Positions 17,398-26,513 of a stretch of DNA of 64,000 bases are shown piece after piece (position 1 is the stretch's first letter; each line of letters opens with the position of its first letter). This DNA is from Nocardia sp. NBC_01503 (GTDB lineage Bacteria; Actinomycetota; Actinomycetes; Mycobacteriales; Mycobacteriaceae). The translations under genes were made by a program, and so were the position numbers. The DNA lies in the NCBI RefSeq assembly GCF_036327755.1, contig NZ_CP109596.1:1364001-1428000 (forward strand), in the 5' to 3' direction. The notes below the pieces were generated by a model. The model searched no databases. It was given only the letters and a program-made list of their open reading frames with translations, and had not been told where the DNA came from.

Positions 17398-18615
17398 ATG
17401 GGAAGGCTATGCCGCACGGCGCTAACCGCCGCGCTGACGGTGGCGGTCGCACTGACCGCCGCGTGCGGATCGGATTCCGCGACCGCACCGGCCGATCCAG
17501 TGGTGGATCTGGCCAGCCTCGATGTGGGCAATCAGACCACCCAGCCCAAGTTCTACGACAAGCCGGTCAGTATCGAACACGCGAAGTTGATGGAGGCGCT
17601 GCGGCTGGCCGGCTACATACCGCTGCCGTCGGAGGTCGATCCGGAGGTGAAGTATCCCGCGCAGACGATGAGCGTAACCGTCCGCACCTTCATCGATTTC
17701 GGATCGGCCGCCATACACAATCGGCTCGACACCGATCCGGCCGTATTGCGGGCGGCCGCACCGGGATTCATGAGCGGCTTCGTCACCAGCGGTAAATCCG
17801 ACGAAAAGATCAGTCTCGCCTACGAGTTGGAGAATCTGGTCCTGCTCTTCACCGATGAGCAGTCCGCGGCGGCGGCCGCACCCGCGCTCGGTCAAGCCGA
17901 CTTCGACAGCACGCCCGGCGCGCAACGGGTGCCGATCGACAAGTATCCGGCGGCCTACGCACTAGCCGAGCCGAAGGACGGCGGCCCGCTCCGATCCTGG
18001 TACGCCACCGGCAGATTCGTGATTCTCACCTACGTATACGACAGCGTCATGGGCGAGATCAAGGAACGGGATCTGCCGAAACTGGTCACCCGCGTGCAGC
18101 GCAGCCTGGATGTCATACCGCCCGCCATCGCGAAATTCCCGGCCACACCCCAGGACAAGCTGATGGATATCCCGGTGGACCCGGACGGCGTCCTGGCCCG
18201 CGCACTGCCCACCGTGCTCGCCGACTCGGCGCAGGCAGGGATACCGGGCGTCTACGACCGGCACGGCGGACTCCAGGTCGTACAGGGCGCGGACGAGGAA
18301 AAGCTCTTCGACGAGGCGGGCGTGGACCGGGTGGCATGGAAGGGCAATTACATCTACCGGGCCCGTGATGCGGCCGGAGCCGCCAAGATCGTCGAGGCGC
18401 ACAGCGCGACCTCGCGCCTGTTCCGGCCGGTGGCCTCGCCACCCAATCTGCCGAATGCCAAGTGCCGCAAATACACCGGACCTGCCTTCGGCGCGATCAG
18501 CCACTACTGCTACGTCTCCTACGGCCGCTTCGCTGCCGAGGTGTCGGCGAATCAATTATTGGACGCACAGCAGCGGATTGCCGCGCAATACGCCATTCTG
18601 GTCAATGCGCACTGA
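17398..18615 (+). CDS. Lipoprotein B of a three-member paralogous family
   Basis: This 405-residue paralogue of the proteins encoded at 14522 and 18632 has lipobox LTAAC (Cys at 23) and a PVVDLASLDVGNQTTQP block at the mature start. Like its relatives it has a central hydrophobic LVLLFTDEQSAAAAAPALGQADFD stretch interrupted by charged turns, a DPDGVLARAL motif, and a C-terminal NAKC / HYCYVSYGRF pair of Cys blocks followed by AQYAILVNAH. It is the most divergent of the three. It begins 33 bp after the kinase gene with a GGGGAAAT ribosome-binding region, so it belongs to the same operon. It should be tethered outside the membrane; function unknown. Confidence 0.8.
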   Translation: MGRLCRTALTAALTVAVALTAACGSDSATAPADPVVDLASLDVGNQTTQPKFYDKPVSIEHAKLMEALRLAGYIPLPSEVDPEVKYPAQTMSVTVRTFIDFGSAAIHNRLDTDPAVLRAAAPGFMSGFVTSGKSDEKISLAYELENLVLLFTDEQSAAAAAPALGQADFDSTPGAQRVPIDKYPAAYALAEPKDGGPLRSWYATGRFVILTYVYDSVMGEIKERDLPKLVTRVQRSLDVIPPAIAKFPATPQDKLMDIPVDPDGVLARALPTVLADSAQAGIPGVYDRHGGLQVVQGADEEKLFDEAGVDRVAWKGNYIYRARDAAGAAKIVEAHSATSRLFRPVASPPNLPNAKCRKYTGPAFGAISHYCYVSYGRFAAEVSANQLLDAQQRIAAQYAILVNAH

Positions 18616-18631
18616 AACGGGGGTAACGGTA

Positions 18632-19843
18632 ATGCGTACCAGGGGAATTCGCGGAGCCGCGCTGCTGCTCGCCCTATTCACGGCGGCCGGTTGCGGATCC
18701 GGTATCGGTGGCACCGCACAACCGGCTGAAATCGACGTGCGGACACTGGATGTCGGCAAATACTCCACGGCCCCGCTCGAAGAGCGCTACACCTATTACC
18801 CGGATCTGGGAATGGGACTGAATCTGGCGGCCATGCGACTCGCCGATCATGTGGCGACCGGCCCGGAGATCGATGCGAAGCTGGGTTATGGCACCGGGAT
18901 GAAGGCCTTCCTGCATTCCGATGGCGGCACCAATCTCGCCAAAACCGCGCTACCGGTATTGGATGCGAATGGCATGCTGTTCGGCGTCTCCGCCAGTAAC
19001 GCGGAGAAGCCGCGCGGTAAGAACGGAAAGATCCCCGAGAACATCACCTTCACCGCGCTGACCGTCATCCAGTTCCCCGATGGGGCGGCGGCCACCAAGG
19101 CGGCGGCGGAATTGGACGCGGCGGATTTCGCTTTCGCCGCCGATGTCAATCAACCCCTCACCCTCACGAAATACCCGGCGGCACACGCGCATTGGCGGCC
19201 GGACGTGCCCACCATGGGTTCCACGCTGGCACACGGCAGCTACGTGGTCAACCTGATGGTGGGTGTGAACAGCCCCGATACCGCGCAGCTGACCGCGCTC
19301 AGCGAGCGGGTGTACGACGTCCAGCTGGCCCTACTGGACGGGTTGCCGCCGTTGAGCAAGGAGGGCGCGCTGCGGCTGCCGTACGACCCGGACGGCATGA
19401 TGCGGCGCACCTTGAACCCCAATGGCATCGGAATGCCGGATATCAGCAGTCAGTTCGTCTCCGAAACGCGCGGATTCCTGAATCAGATAGCGGATCAGGG
19501 ACATTGGACGCGCATCATGAAGGACAACGGTATGGACCGTTTCGCCCTCAGCATGGATATGTCGAACAGGTCGATGCTCTATCGCACCCGCGATGAGCGG
19601 GCGGCGATCGCACTCGCCGGGGTGATTCTCGACCAGACCTATCCCGATGCGGCGGACGCGCCTACGGCACTGCCGAATGCCAAATGCGGAGAAAGTCCCA
19701 TAAAGGACGATTACTCCACGAAGCGCTACCGGTGCGCGGTGACATACGGCCGGTACATGGCGACCGTGGAGGGCGACCAGTTGAGCGATGTACATCAGCG
19801 GGCGAACGCCCAGTACGCATTATTGGCGAACAGCACTTGGTAA
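18632..19843 (+). CDS. Lipoprotein C of a three-member paralogous family
   Basis: This 403-residue protein starts at ATG 18632, 16 bp after lipoprotein B, with lipobox FTAAGC (Cys about 21). In-frame upstream ATGs overlap the previous gene and would put extra residues before the signal peptide, so they were not used. It shares with lipoprotein A the GGTAQPAEIDVRTLDVGKY start, the tract ELDAADFAFAADVNQPLTL (A has ELEDADFGVAPDLNKKLTL), then YPAAHAHWRPDVPT against YPNAYIHWRPGVPT, and the AQYALLANS end. A and C are therefore the closer pair. No enzyme motif is visible. It is the last gene before the WXG100 pair, with a 164-bp gap. Confidence 0.8.
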   Translation: MRTRGIRGAALLLALFTAAGCGSGIGGTAQPAEIDVRTLDVGKYSTAPLEERYTYYPDLGMGLNLAAMRLADHVATGPEIDAKLGYGTGMKAFLHSDGGTNLAKTALPVLDANGMLFGVSASNAEKPRGKNGKIPENITFTALTVIQFPDGAAATKAAAELDAADFAFAADVNQPLTLTKYPAAHAHWRPDVPTMGSTLAHGSYVVNLMVGVNSPDTAQLTALSERVYDVQLALLDGLPPLSKEGALRLPYDPDGMMRRTLNPNGIGMPDISSQFVSETRGFLNQIADQGHWTRIMKDNGMDRFALSMDMSNRSMLYRTRDERAAIALAGVILDQTYPDAADAPTALPNAKCGESPIKDDYSTKRYRCAVTYGRYMATVEGDQLSDVHQRANAQYALLANSTW

Positions 19844-20007
19844 CCCCCGTGTGACGTACGCACTGGTCAGAGAGACCAATCCTTGGGTAGTGTGCTGGCG
19901 AATTGCTGTAACAGGGGTGGAACCGCCGGGTCGTGACTTCCGTCTAATCAGGTTGTAGAGGTCTCCCAGCCCGCGCAGTGTGCTGTACATACTCGAAAGG
20001 AGGCACC

Positions 20008-20337
20008 GTGGCCGGTGCATTCGAAGCCAGTAATGAGCTCATCCAGGCCAAGGCCCAGGAGTTCAAGAAGACCCACGACATGCTCATGCACGCCATCGCC
20101 GATCTCAAGCGCGATGAGGACAATATGACGGTCGGCTCGAACTGGCAGGGTGGGGCGCGGGACGCCTTCAACGCCTTCATGGAGCGGTACTACTTCCAGG
20201 CCGACAAGCTCAACGACAAGTTGATGCAGACCGCCGAGAATCTGATCAAGGTCGGCTCGCAGTACGAAGACCACGACCAGGACTACAAGTCGCAGATCAA
20301 CGCGCAGGTCTCCAGCCTCGATCTGCCCCCGGTCTAG
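20008..20337 (+). CDS. WXG100 protein (ESX-4 substrate 1, YxxxD-bearing)
   Basis: This 109-residue helical hairpin protein has W46-Q-G48 in the turn and Y86-E-D-H-D90 in the C-terminal tail, the YxxxD signal recognised by ESX secretion ATPases. It begins at GTG 20008, directly behind a consensus AAAGGAGG ribosome-binding site (19996-20003), the best in the window, suggesting high expression. It is encoded 46 bp before the second WXG100 gene; such pairs usually form a secreted heterodimer. It occupies the place of esxU/esxT in ESX-4, but I could not decide which of the two it matches. The 164 bp upstream probably hold a promoter. Confidence 0.93.
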   Translation: MAGAFEASNELIQAKAQEFKKTHDMLMHAIADLKRDEDNMTVGSNWQGGARDAFNAFMERYYFQADKLNDKLMQTAENLIKVGSQYEDHDQDYKSQINAQVSSLDLPPV

Positions 20338-20383
20338 CGCCCGGTCCGGCCCTCACCCTCTCCTGACGACAAAGGACACCACA

Positions 20384-20686
20384 ATGGCAGCAGCCAACGG
20401 CCAGGTCATCTCCGCCCACTTCGAAGGCGTCGCCGACGGCGCCAACTCCGTCATCCGCCGTGCCGAGCACATTCGCGACCAGCTCGAAGCCTTCCACCGC
20501 AGCGTGGAGGAGTTCGTCACCAACAATTGGAAGGGCTCGACCAACGAGGCCTTCGCCGATATGCAGCGCATGTGGAACACCCACGTGGCCCAGCTCAATA
20601 CCACCCTCTCGGGTGCGGGCACCCTGGTCCGCACCGGCAATGCCGAACTCCAGGCCAAGGACATCGCCCTCGCGGGCCTGTTCTGA
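20384..20686 (+). CDS. WXG100 protein (ESX-4 substrate 2)
   Basis: This 100-residue WXG100 protein has W49-K-G51 in the hairpin turn and begins at ATG 20384 behind AAAGGA. Unlike its partner it ends soon after the second helix (DIALAGLF) and has no YxxxD/E signal, matching the usual division in which one member of the heterodimer carries the export tag. It is followed by a strong terminator at 20713, which ends the lipoprotein-kinase-WXG100 operon before the convergent eccC gene. Confidence 0.93.
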   Translation: MAAANGQVISAHFEGVADGANSVIRRAEHIRDQLEAFHRSVEEFVTNNWKGSTNEAFADMQRMWNTHVAQLNTTLSGAGTLVRTGNAELQAKDIALAGLF

Positions 20687-20712
20687 GTCGAGTTCACCAG
20701 AACAAACCCAAG

Positions 20713-20745
20713 GCGCTCCCCGGCAGTATTGCCGGGGAGCGCTTT
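20713..20745 (+). terminator. Rho-independent terminator after the WXG100 pair
   Basis: A perfect 13-bp stem (gcgctccccggca at 20713-20725 with its complement at 20730-20742) has a GTAT loop and is followed by TTT. It lies 27 bases after the stop of the second WXG100 gene. It is the clearest intrinsic terminator in the window. Confidence 0.85.
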
Positions 20746-20810
20746 GCGGAATAGGGGTTGGGGACGTGGCCGCCCGTCCGTCCGAGGGCGTCGGCCCGGG
20801 ACAGTCCCCC

Positions 20811-20845
20811 GTCGTCCCGGCAAGCTTTCGGCCGGGATACACACC
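20811..20845. repeat. Dispersed palindromic repeat copy
   Basis: This copy reads gtcgtcccggcaagc, a short loop, then ggccgggatacacacc, with the CCCGGC/GCCGGG stem intact. It directly abuts the stop codon of eccC, between that gene and the terminator of the WXG100 operon. Confidence 0.7.
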
Positions 20846-23800
20846 TCAGGCGGGTGGCAGCCAACCCAATTGGATGAGGTCCTCGCCGGAGCGTGTGACG
20901 TAGGTACCGCGGCCCGGAGGCATGAGCGACGGCCGGGTGTTGCCGAAGAGGATGCCCTCCTCGCGGCTGGCACTCATGATCAGCGCCGCCGAGTTGAGTT
21001 CCTTCATGCGGTTCATCGTGGCCTCGTAGAGCGCCCGGCCCGCACCACCGGAGCGCCTCGCGATGATCAGATGGAATCCGAGGTCGCGGGCGTGCGCGAG
21101 GTGATCGACGAGTGCGTGCAGGGGATTGCCGCTGGCGGTGGCGACCAGGTCGTAATCGTCGACGATGACGTACAGCTCGGGCCCCTTCCACCAGGAGCGG
21201 TCCCGCAGCTGCTGGGGCGTGACATCCGGGCCGGGCATGCGCTGGGTGACGTAGGCTGCGAGGTCGCTCATCTGCCGGGTGAATTGCGGTGCGGTGGAAC
21301 CGTATCCGGCCAGATACCCGTCCGGAACGGTGCCGAGCATGGTGCGCCGATAGTCGCCCATGATGATGCGAGCCTGATCAGGGGTGTTGTTCGCGCAGAT
21401 CGACTGGACCATCGAGCGCAGCAGCGTGGTCTTACCGCTCTCCGAATCACCGATGACCACGAAGTGCGGGCTGGTCGCGAAGTCCAGATACACCGGGGCC
21501 AGCTCGGATTCGTTGATACCGATCGGGAACCGCAGCGTGGGCTGACTCGGATCGACCGATTCGGCCCCCGCCAGCGCGAGCAGTTCTTCCCGCGGCAGCC
21601 GCTCGGGCAGCATGCGCACGCGCGGTGCGTGGCGTCCGGGCGTCCGCTCGGAGATCTCTGAAACAGCATGTGCCACACCGATTCCCAGTGTCGTCGGATT
21701 CGGGTCACCGTCCGCGCGCGGCAGCGCGGTGAGCATATGCAGCAGATCCGCGGTCATACCGCGACCGGGCCGCCCCTGCGGAACCAGTGCCGCGAACTTA
21801 CGCCCCAGATCCGAGTCCATCGGGTCACCGAGCCGCAGTTCGATCCGCGTACCGATCTGGTCCTTGAGCGCGGGCCGCGCCTCCGGCCAGCGCGCCAGCG
21901 AGATCACCACGTGCACACCGTACGAAAGTCCTTGCACCGCAAGGTTCATGACCGTCTGCTCCAGGGCCTCGAACTCCTGCCGGAAGGTGCCGTACCCGTC
22001 GATCACCAGGAAGGCGTCCCCGAACGGATCCTCCTGTGCCCCCTGCGCGGCCGAGCCGGTCCCCGGCTCCAGGGATCGCAATCTCCGGAATTCAGCCATG
22101 GATTCGATGCCGAGTTGCCGGAATCGCGCCTCCCGCTGCCGCACGATGGTCACCATTTCGGCGACCGTGCGCCGTACCTTGTCCCCCTCCATCCGGCTGG
22201 CGACGGTGCCGACGTGCGGCAGCCCTTCCAGGCCGACGAGCGTGCCGCCACCGAAGTCGAGCAGATAGAACTGCGCCTGTTCGGCGGTGTGCGTCAACGA
22301 CATTCCCATGACCAGCGACCGCAAGGCCGTCGATTTGCCCGACTGCGGACCGCCGACCACCGCGACATTGCCGCGCGATCCGGACAGGTCCACGACCATC
22401 GGATCGCGCCGCTGGTCATAGGGTCGGTCCACAATGCCGATGGGCGCGCGCAGGGTGGCAATGGGATTCCAATCCCCCGTGAGCACCGAGCGCGGTACCA
22501 GCTGATCCAGCGTGGGCGCGTCATCCAGTGGCGGCAGCCAGATTTCGTGCGCCGCACGCCCGTGCTCGCGCACCCGGGACACCAGCATCTGCAGATTGGA
22601 GACCTGGTCGGCCTCCGGCGGCTGCTCCACCTCGCCGAGCTGCACCGGCAGCGGAATCCGGTCCTGCGCACGGAAATCCACATGGGTGGCGGTGAAAGGT
22701 CGTGCGATGACATCGATATCGCCGTCGACGGCGTCCTCGGCGAGTTCCCGGTGCGACCCGACACCGACATACGGCCCGGATACGTACGCGGATTGGAAGC
22801 GCACGATCTCCCCGGAGTCGGACTTGAGGTATCCGCCACCCGGATTACCGGGCAGGTTGTAGGCGTCCGGAACACCCAAGACCTGCCGGGATTCATTGGC
22901 GGAGAACGTTTTCAATCCGATCCGATAGGAGAGATGGCTCTCCAGCCCCTTGAGCCGCCCCTCCTCCAACCGCTGTGACGCCAGCAGCAGATGCACATGC
23001 AGTGACCGTCCCAGCCGCCCGATCATGGTGAAGAGTTCAGCGAAATCCGGGTGCTGGGAGAGCAATTCGGAGAATTCGTCCAGCACCACGAAGAGCGCGG
23101 GCATGGGATCGAGATCCGCCCCCGCCGCGCGCGCCTTCTCGTACTCGGAGACATTGGCGAAATTGCCCGCCGCGCGCAGTACTTCCTGTCTGCGGTTCAT
23201 CTCACCGGCGAGCGCGTCGCGCATACGCTCGACGAGATCGGCCTCTTCCTCCAGGTTGGTGATAATGGCCGCCACATGCGCGACTCCCTCCAATCCGAGG
23301 AAGGTCGCACCACCCTTGAAGTCCACCAGCACGAAATTGAGCTGATCCGGCGAGTGCGTGGCAATGAGCGAAAGCACCAGGGTCCGAAGGAACTCCGATT
23401 TACCCGAGCCGGTCGCACCGATACACAGTCCGTGCGGCCCCATACCGCCCTCGGCGGCCTCCTTGATGTCGAGCACCACCGGCAGCCCGTCCGCGCCGAC
23501 ACCGAACGGCACCCGCAGGCGTTCGCGCCCGTACCGCGGCTGCCAGGCGCTCTCGGGATTGAAGGTGCCGATATCGCCGAGTCCGAGCAGCTGCGACCAG
23601 CTCGAAATGACCTCGCCCTCTTCACCACTCGATTCCCCGGCCCGCTGTACCGCGGCCCGGTACGGTGCGAGCCGTCGCGCCGCCTGTTCGGCCTCGCGCG
23701 CGGTGATCCGATCGATGACCGCGAACCGCTCCATGACCCCGGACGGCCCGCGCCCGGCGCACTCACCGTTCTCCACCAGCATCTGAATCCCGCGCGAGGC

Positions 23801-24865
23801 GGCCAATCGCGGCGCGTAGCCGCTCAGGTCGACCACGGTGACGCCTTCGAATCCGTTCTCCCGCAGGGGATCTTCCTCGGATTCCAGCAGTCCGCCGTCA
23901 ACCACCAGCACGATCTGCACCAGATTCGGATTCGGCGGCTGATTGCGCGAATACCGCACCCGGTTGTGGAGCAGCGGAGCCAGTCCGGCGTGCGCCTCTC
24001 GAATCGATCCGTACACCATGCGCTCGCTGCCGACGCCGTCCTGGGAATCCGGATGCTGGGTGTGCGGCAGCCATTTCGCCCATTCCCATTCGCGAGCGGT
24101 GTCGGGTCCACAGACGACCGCTATAAGTACCTGATCCGGGCCGTGGAACATGGCCAGCTGCAGTAGCATTGCCCGCGTCATCTCGCGGGCCTGTGCCCGG
24201 TCCCCGGTGAGCTGCACGCTGGCGAAGCCCTTCACGGCGAGCGCGGTGGGCAGGTCCGGGACCGTCGAATGGGTCCTGACGAAGCGCCTCAGCGATACCG
24301 CAGCTATCGGCTCCAGCTCCTCCACCGGACCGGTCTCCGGGGCCACCAGCCGGGTGGCCAGGCGCTGACTGCCGAGGCCGATGCGGGCATGGCAGAAATC
24401 CTTGTCGCCGGGGCGTCGCTCCCACATGCGAGTGGTACCCGCGAGCATCCAGATGAGCCCGGGTTCGGGATGACTCCACTCGACCGCGGCCCGCTGCTGC
24501 CCGGCGGTCTCCTCGACATCGCGGCGCACCTGATCCAGGTAGCGCAGATAGTCCTTACGATCCTCGTTCGCCTCGGCGGCCTTCTGCCCTTTACCACCTT
24601 GACCCGCGTACATCCCGATCATGGAGAAGACCATCATCATCGGGAACATCAGGCTCATCGGATTGCTGGCGATACCGCTGCCCGAGGTGAACATGAGCGC
24701 GACCATGCCCAGCATGCCGACGCCCATGACCACCGGCATGAGCTTGCCGAAAAGGTTCGCTGGAATGTTGCGTGGAATCTCCGGCGGCGGCTGCAGCGTC
24801 ACCTCGCCGCCCGGTGAGCGCGGAATCTCCCGGCGTGGACGGCGCTGGAAACGGACGGTGCTCAT
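20846..24865 (-). CDS. eccC: ESX secretion ATPase EccC
   Basis: EccC is the motor of T7SS, a hexameric membrane ATPase that recognises WXG100 substrates. This 1339-residue protein is undivided, with two N-terminal membrane helices (about 43-90) and three FtsK/SpoIIIE ATPase domains. Walker A motifs are GATGSGKSEF (about 482), GGPQSGKSTA (about 838) and GDSESGKTTL (about 1138); the first Walker B-type segment is FVVLDEF. It starts at ATG 24865, divergent from eccD. The fused form is typical of ESX-4 and ESX-2/3/5, unlike the split EccCa/EccCb of ESX-1. It converges on the WXG100 operon. Confidence 0.97.
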   Translation of the reverse strand: MSTVRFQRRPRREIPRSPGGEVTLQPPPEIPRNIPANLFGKLMPVVMGVGMLGMVALMFTSGSGIASNPMSLMFPMMMVFSMIGMYAGQGGKGQKAAEANEDRKDYLRYLDQVRRDVEETAGQQRAAVEWSHPEPGLIWMLAGTTRMWERRPGDKDFCHARIGLGSQRLATRLVAPETGPVEELEPIAAVSLRRFVRTHSTVPDLPTALAVKGFASVQLTGDRAQAREMTRAMLLQLAMFHGPDQVLIAVVCGPDTAREWEWAKWLPHTQHPDSQDGVGSERMVYGSIREAHAGLAPLLHNRVRYSRNQPPNPNLVQIVLVVDGGLLESEEDPLRENGFEGVTVVDLSGYAPRLAASRGIQMLVENGECAGRGPSGVMERFAVIDRITAREAEQAARRLAPYRAAVQRAGESSGEEGEVISSWSQLLGLGDIGTFNPESAWQPRYGRERLRVPFGVGADGLPVVLDIKEAAEGGMGPHGLCIGATGSGKSEFLRTLVLSLIATHSPDQLNFVLVDFKGGATFLGLEGVAHVAAIITNLEEEADLVERMRDALAGEMNRRQEVLRAAGNFANVSEYEKARAAGADLDPMPALFVVLDEFSELLSQHPDFAELFTMIGRLGRSLHVHLLLASQRLEEGRLKGLESHLSYRIGLKTFSANESRQVLGVPDAYNLPGNPGGGYLKSDSGEIVRFQSAYVSGPYVGVGSHRELAEDAVDGDIDVIARPFTATHVDFRAQDRIPLPVQLGEVEQPPEADQVSNLQMLVSRVREHGRAAHEIWLPPLDDAPTLDQLVPRSVLTGDWNPIATLRAPIGIVDRPYDQRRDPMVVDLSGSRGNVAVVGGPQSGKSTALRSLVMGMSLTHTAEQAQFYLLDFGGGTLVGLEGLPHVGTVASRMEGDKVRRTVAEMVTIVRQREARFRQLGIESMAEFRRLRSLEPGTGSAAQGAQEDPFGDAFLVIDGYGTFRQEFEALEQTVMNLAVQGLSYGVHVVISLARWPEARPALKDQIGTRIELRLGDPMDSDLGRKFAALVPQGRPGRGMTADLLHMLTALPRADGDPNPTTLGIGVAHAVSEISERTPGRHAPRVRMLPERLPREELLALAGAESVDPSQPTLRFPIGINESELAPVYLDFATSPHFVVIGDSESGKTTLLRSMVQSICANNTPDQARIIMGDYRRTMLGTVPDGYLAGYGSTAPQFTRQMSDLAAYVTQRMPGPDVTPQQLRDRSWWKGPELYVIVDDYDLVATASGNPLHALVDHLAHARDLGFHLIIARRSGGAGRALYEATMNRMKELNSAALIMSASREEGILFGNTRPSLMPPGRGTYVTRSGEDLIQLGWLPPA

Positions 24866-24994
24866 CGCGTGCTGAGGCCCCCATCGAAGGTCAGGATTGC
24901 GGGCTCAGTGTACGGCCAGCGACCTCGATGCCGTACAGTCTGGTCAGCATTTATGCGGACCGGGTATCGCACCGAACCGTTTGGGGGCGCCAGC

Positions 24995-26440
24995 GTGACA
25001 CATATCGACGACGCTCGCGGACTGGTCCGCGCGCCGGATCTGGCCCGCGTCACCCTGCTCGCCAAGCACACCCAGGTCGATATGGCCATTCCACTGGATG
25101 TGCCGGTCGCCCTGGTCATTCCCAGCGTGGTCGATATGGTCGCCCAGCACAGCCTCGCCAATGACTTCGACAATGACGGCGAACAGTTCGAAGCACACGA
25201 GTGGGTGCTGGCCCGGATCGGGCAGCCGCCGCTCTCCAATTCGCTGAGCCTGGCCGAACAGGGTGTGCGCGATGGTGAGCTGCTCATGCTGGAGAGCGCC
25301 GAGCACACCGCGCCCACCCCGCTCTTCGACGACATCATGTACAACGTCGCCATTGCCGACGCCGACCACTTCCGCGGCTGGACGCCCCGTACCGCGCGCC
25401 TGACCGGTTCGGTGCTCGCGGTGCTGACCATGCTGACCGGCTGTCTCGGTCTGCTGGCCGCACCGGATGCGGTGCCCGGCTGGGTGAGTGGCACCGTCGC
25501 GCTCTTCGTGGCGCTACTGCTGGTGGTGGCGAGCATGGTGCTCGGCCGCATATACGGCGATACCGCGAGCGCTCTCGTGCTCGGCGGCTGTTCTTTACCC
25601 GCCGCGTTCAGCGCGGGCATGCTGTTCGTGCCCGATCACCACGGCTGGGCCAATCTGCTACTCGGAGCCGTATTGGCCGGTGCGACAGCCATTCTCGCCT
25701 GGCGGGTGAGCGGTGTCGGCCCGGGACTGTTCATCGGCGCGACCACCCTCTCGGTGTATCTCATCCCGGCGACCCTGGTGGGGCTGCTCACGCACCTGCC
25801 GACCAAGGCCATCGGCGCGGGCGCGGCCGCGCTCGGCCTGGCCGGATTGTCACTGGCCCCAAGGCTTTCCATGCTGCTGGCCAAACTGCCGCTGCCGCCG
25901 GTGCCCGCACCGGGTACCCCGATCGACCCCACCGAGGACGATCCGGACGACCACCGCGCCCTGCCGAGCCTGGACGCGCTGCGCACCAAATCCGAACGGG
26001 CACGCGAATATCTGGCCGGCTTGGTCGCCGCCACCACGCTCGTGGTGGTCGCGGGCGCGCTCGCCGCGACCGATCCGAACGCCGACAGCGTGTACTGGCC
26101 CGGTCTGGCCCTCGCCCTGGTCTGCGCGGCCGTACTCATGTTCCGCAGCCGCACCTACGCGGGCGCCGAGCAGGCCGTGGTGCTCATCGCCGGTGGTTCA
26201 GCCATCCTGCTGATCCTGCTGGGCGGCGCGGCATTCCTGATCAGCCAGCCGCTCACCATCTTCGGCGCGGCCCTGGTGCTGTTGGTGTCGGCGCTGGTGC
26301 TGGGCATCATCGTCCCGCGCCAGCAGGCCACCCCGCCTATGCGCCGGGCGGTCGAACTCCTCGAATACGCTTTCGTGGCCGCCGTGGTACCGCTGGCATT
26401 CTGGGTGACGGACCTCTACTCACTGGTCCGCGGATTGTGA
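24995..26440 (+). CDS. eccD: ESX membrane channel component EccD
   Basis: EccD forms the bulk of the T7SS membrane pore. The 481-residue protein has an N-terminal ubiquitin-like domain (about 1-95, RVTLLAKHTQVDMAIPLDVP) followed by about eleven membrane helices from residue 130 to the C terminus; the last ones read AAFLISQPLTIFGAALVLLV and FVAAVVPLAFWVTDLYSLV. I chose GTG 24995 because translation from the first open codon (24869) would overlap the eccC promoter region and add an Arg-rich, non-homologous segment. The 73-bp gap to mycP suggests one transcript. Confidence 0.95.
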   Translation: MTHIDDARGLVRAPDLARVTLLAKHTQVDMAIPLDVPVALVIPSVVDMVAQHSLANDFDNDGEQFEAHEWVLARIGQPPLSNSLSLAEQGVRDGELLMLESAEHTAPTPLFDDIMYNVAIADADHFRGWTPRTARLTGSVLAVLTMLTGCLGLLAAPDAVPGWVSGTVALFVALLLVVASMVLGRIYGDTASALVLGGCSLPAAFSAGMLFVPDHHGWANLLLGAVLAGATAILAWRVSGVGPGLFIGATTLSVYLIPATLVGLLTHLPTKAIGAGAAALGLAGLSLAPRLSMLLAKLPLPPVPAPGTPIDPTEDDPDDHRALPSLDALRTKSERAREYLAGLVAATTLVVVAGALAATDPNADSVYWPGLALALVCAAVLMFRSRTYAGAEQAVVLIAGGSAILLILLGGAAFLISQPLTIFGAALVLLVSALVLGIIVPRQQATPPMRRAVELLEYAFVAAVVPLAFWVTDLYSLVRGL

Positions 26441-26513
26441 AGCATGACGGTCGTACACGCACCGGACAGTTCGGCAGCCCCGGCGATATCATACGGCGGG
26501 CACGGATAGCGCG

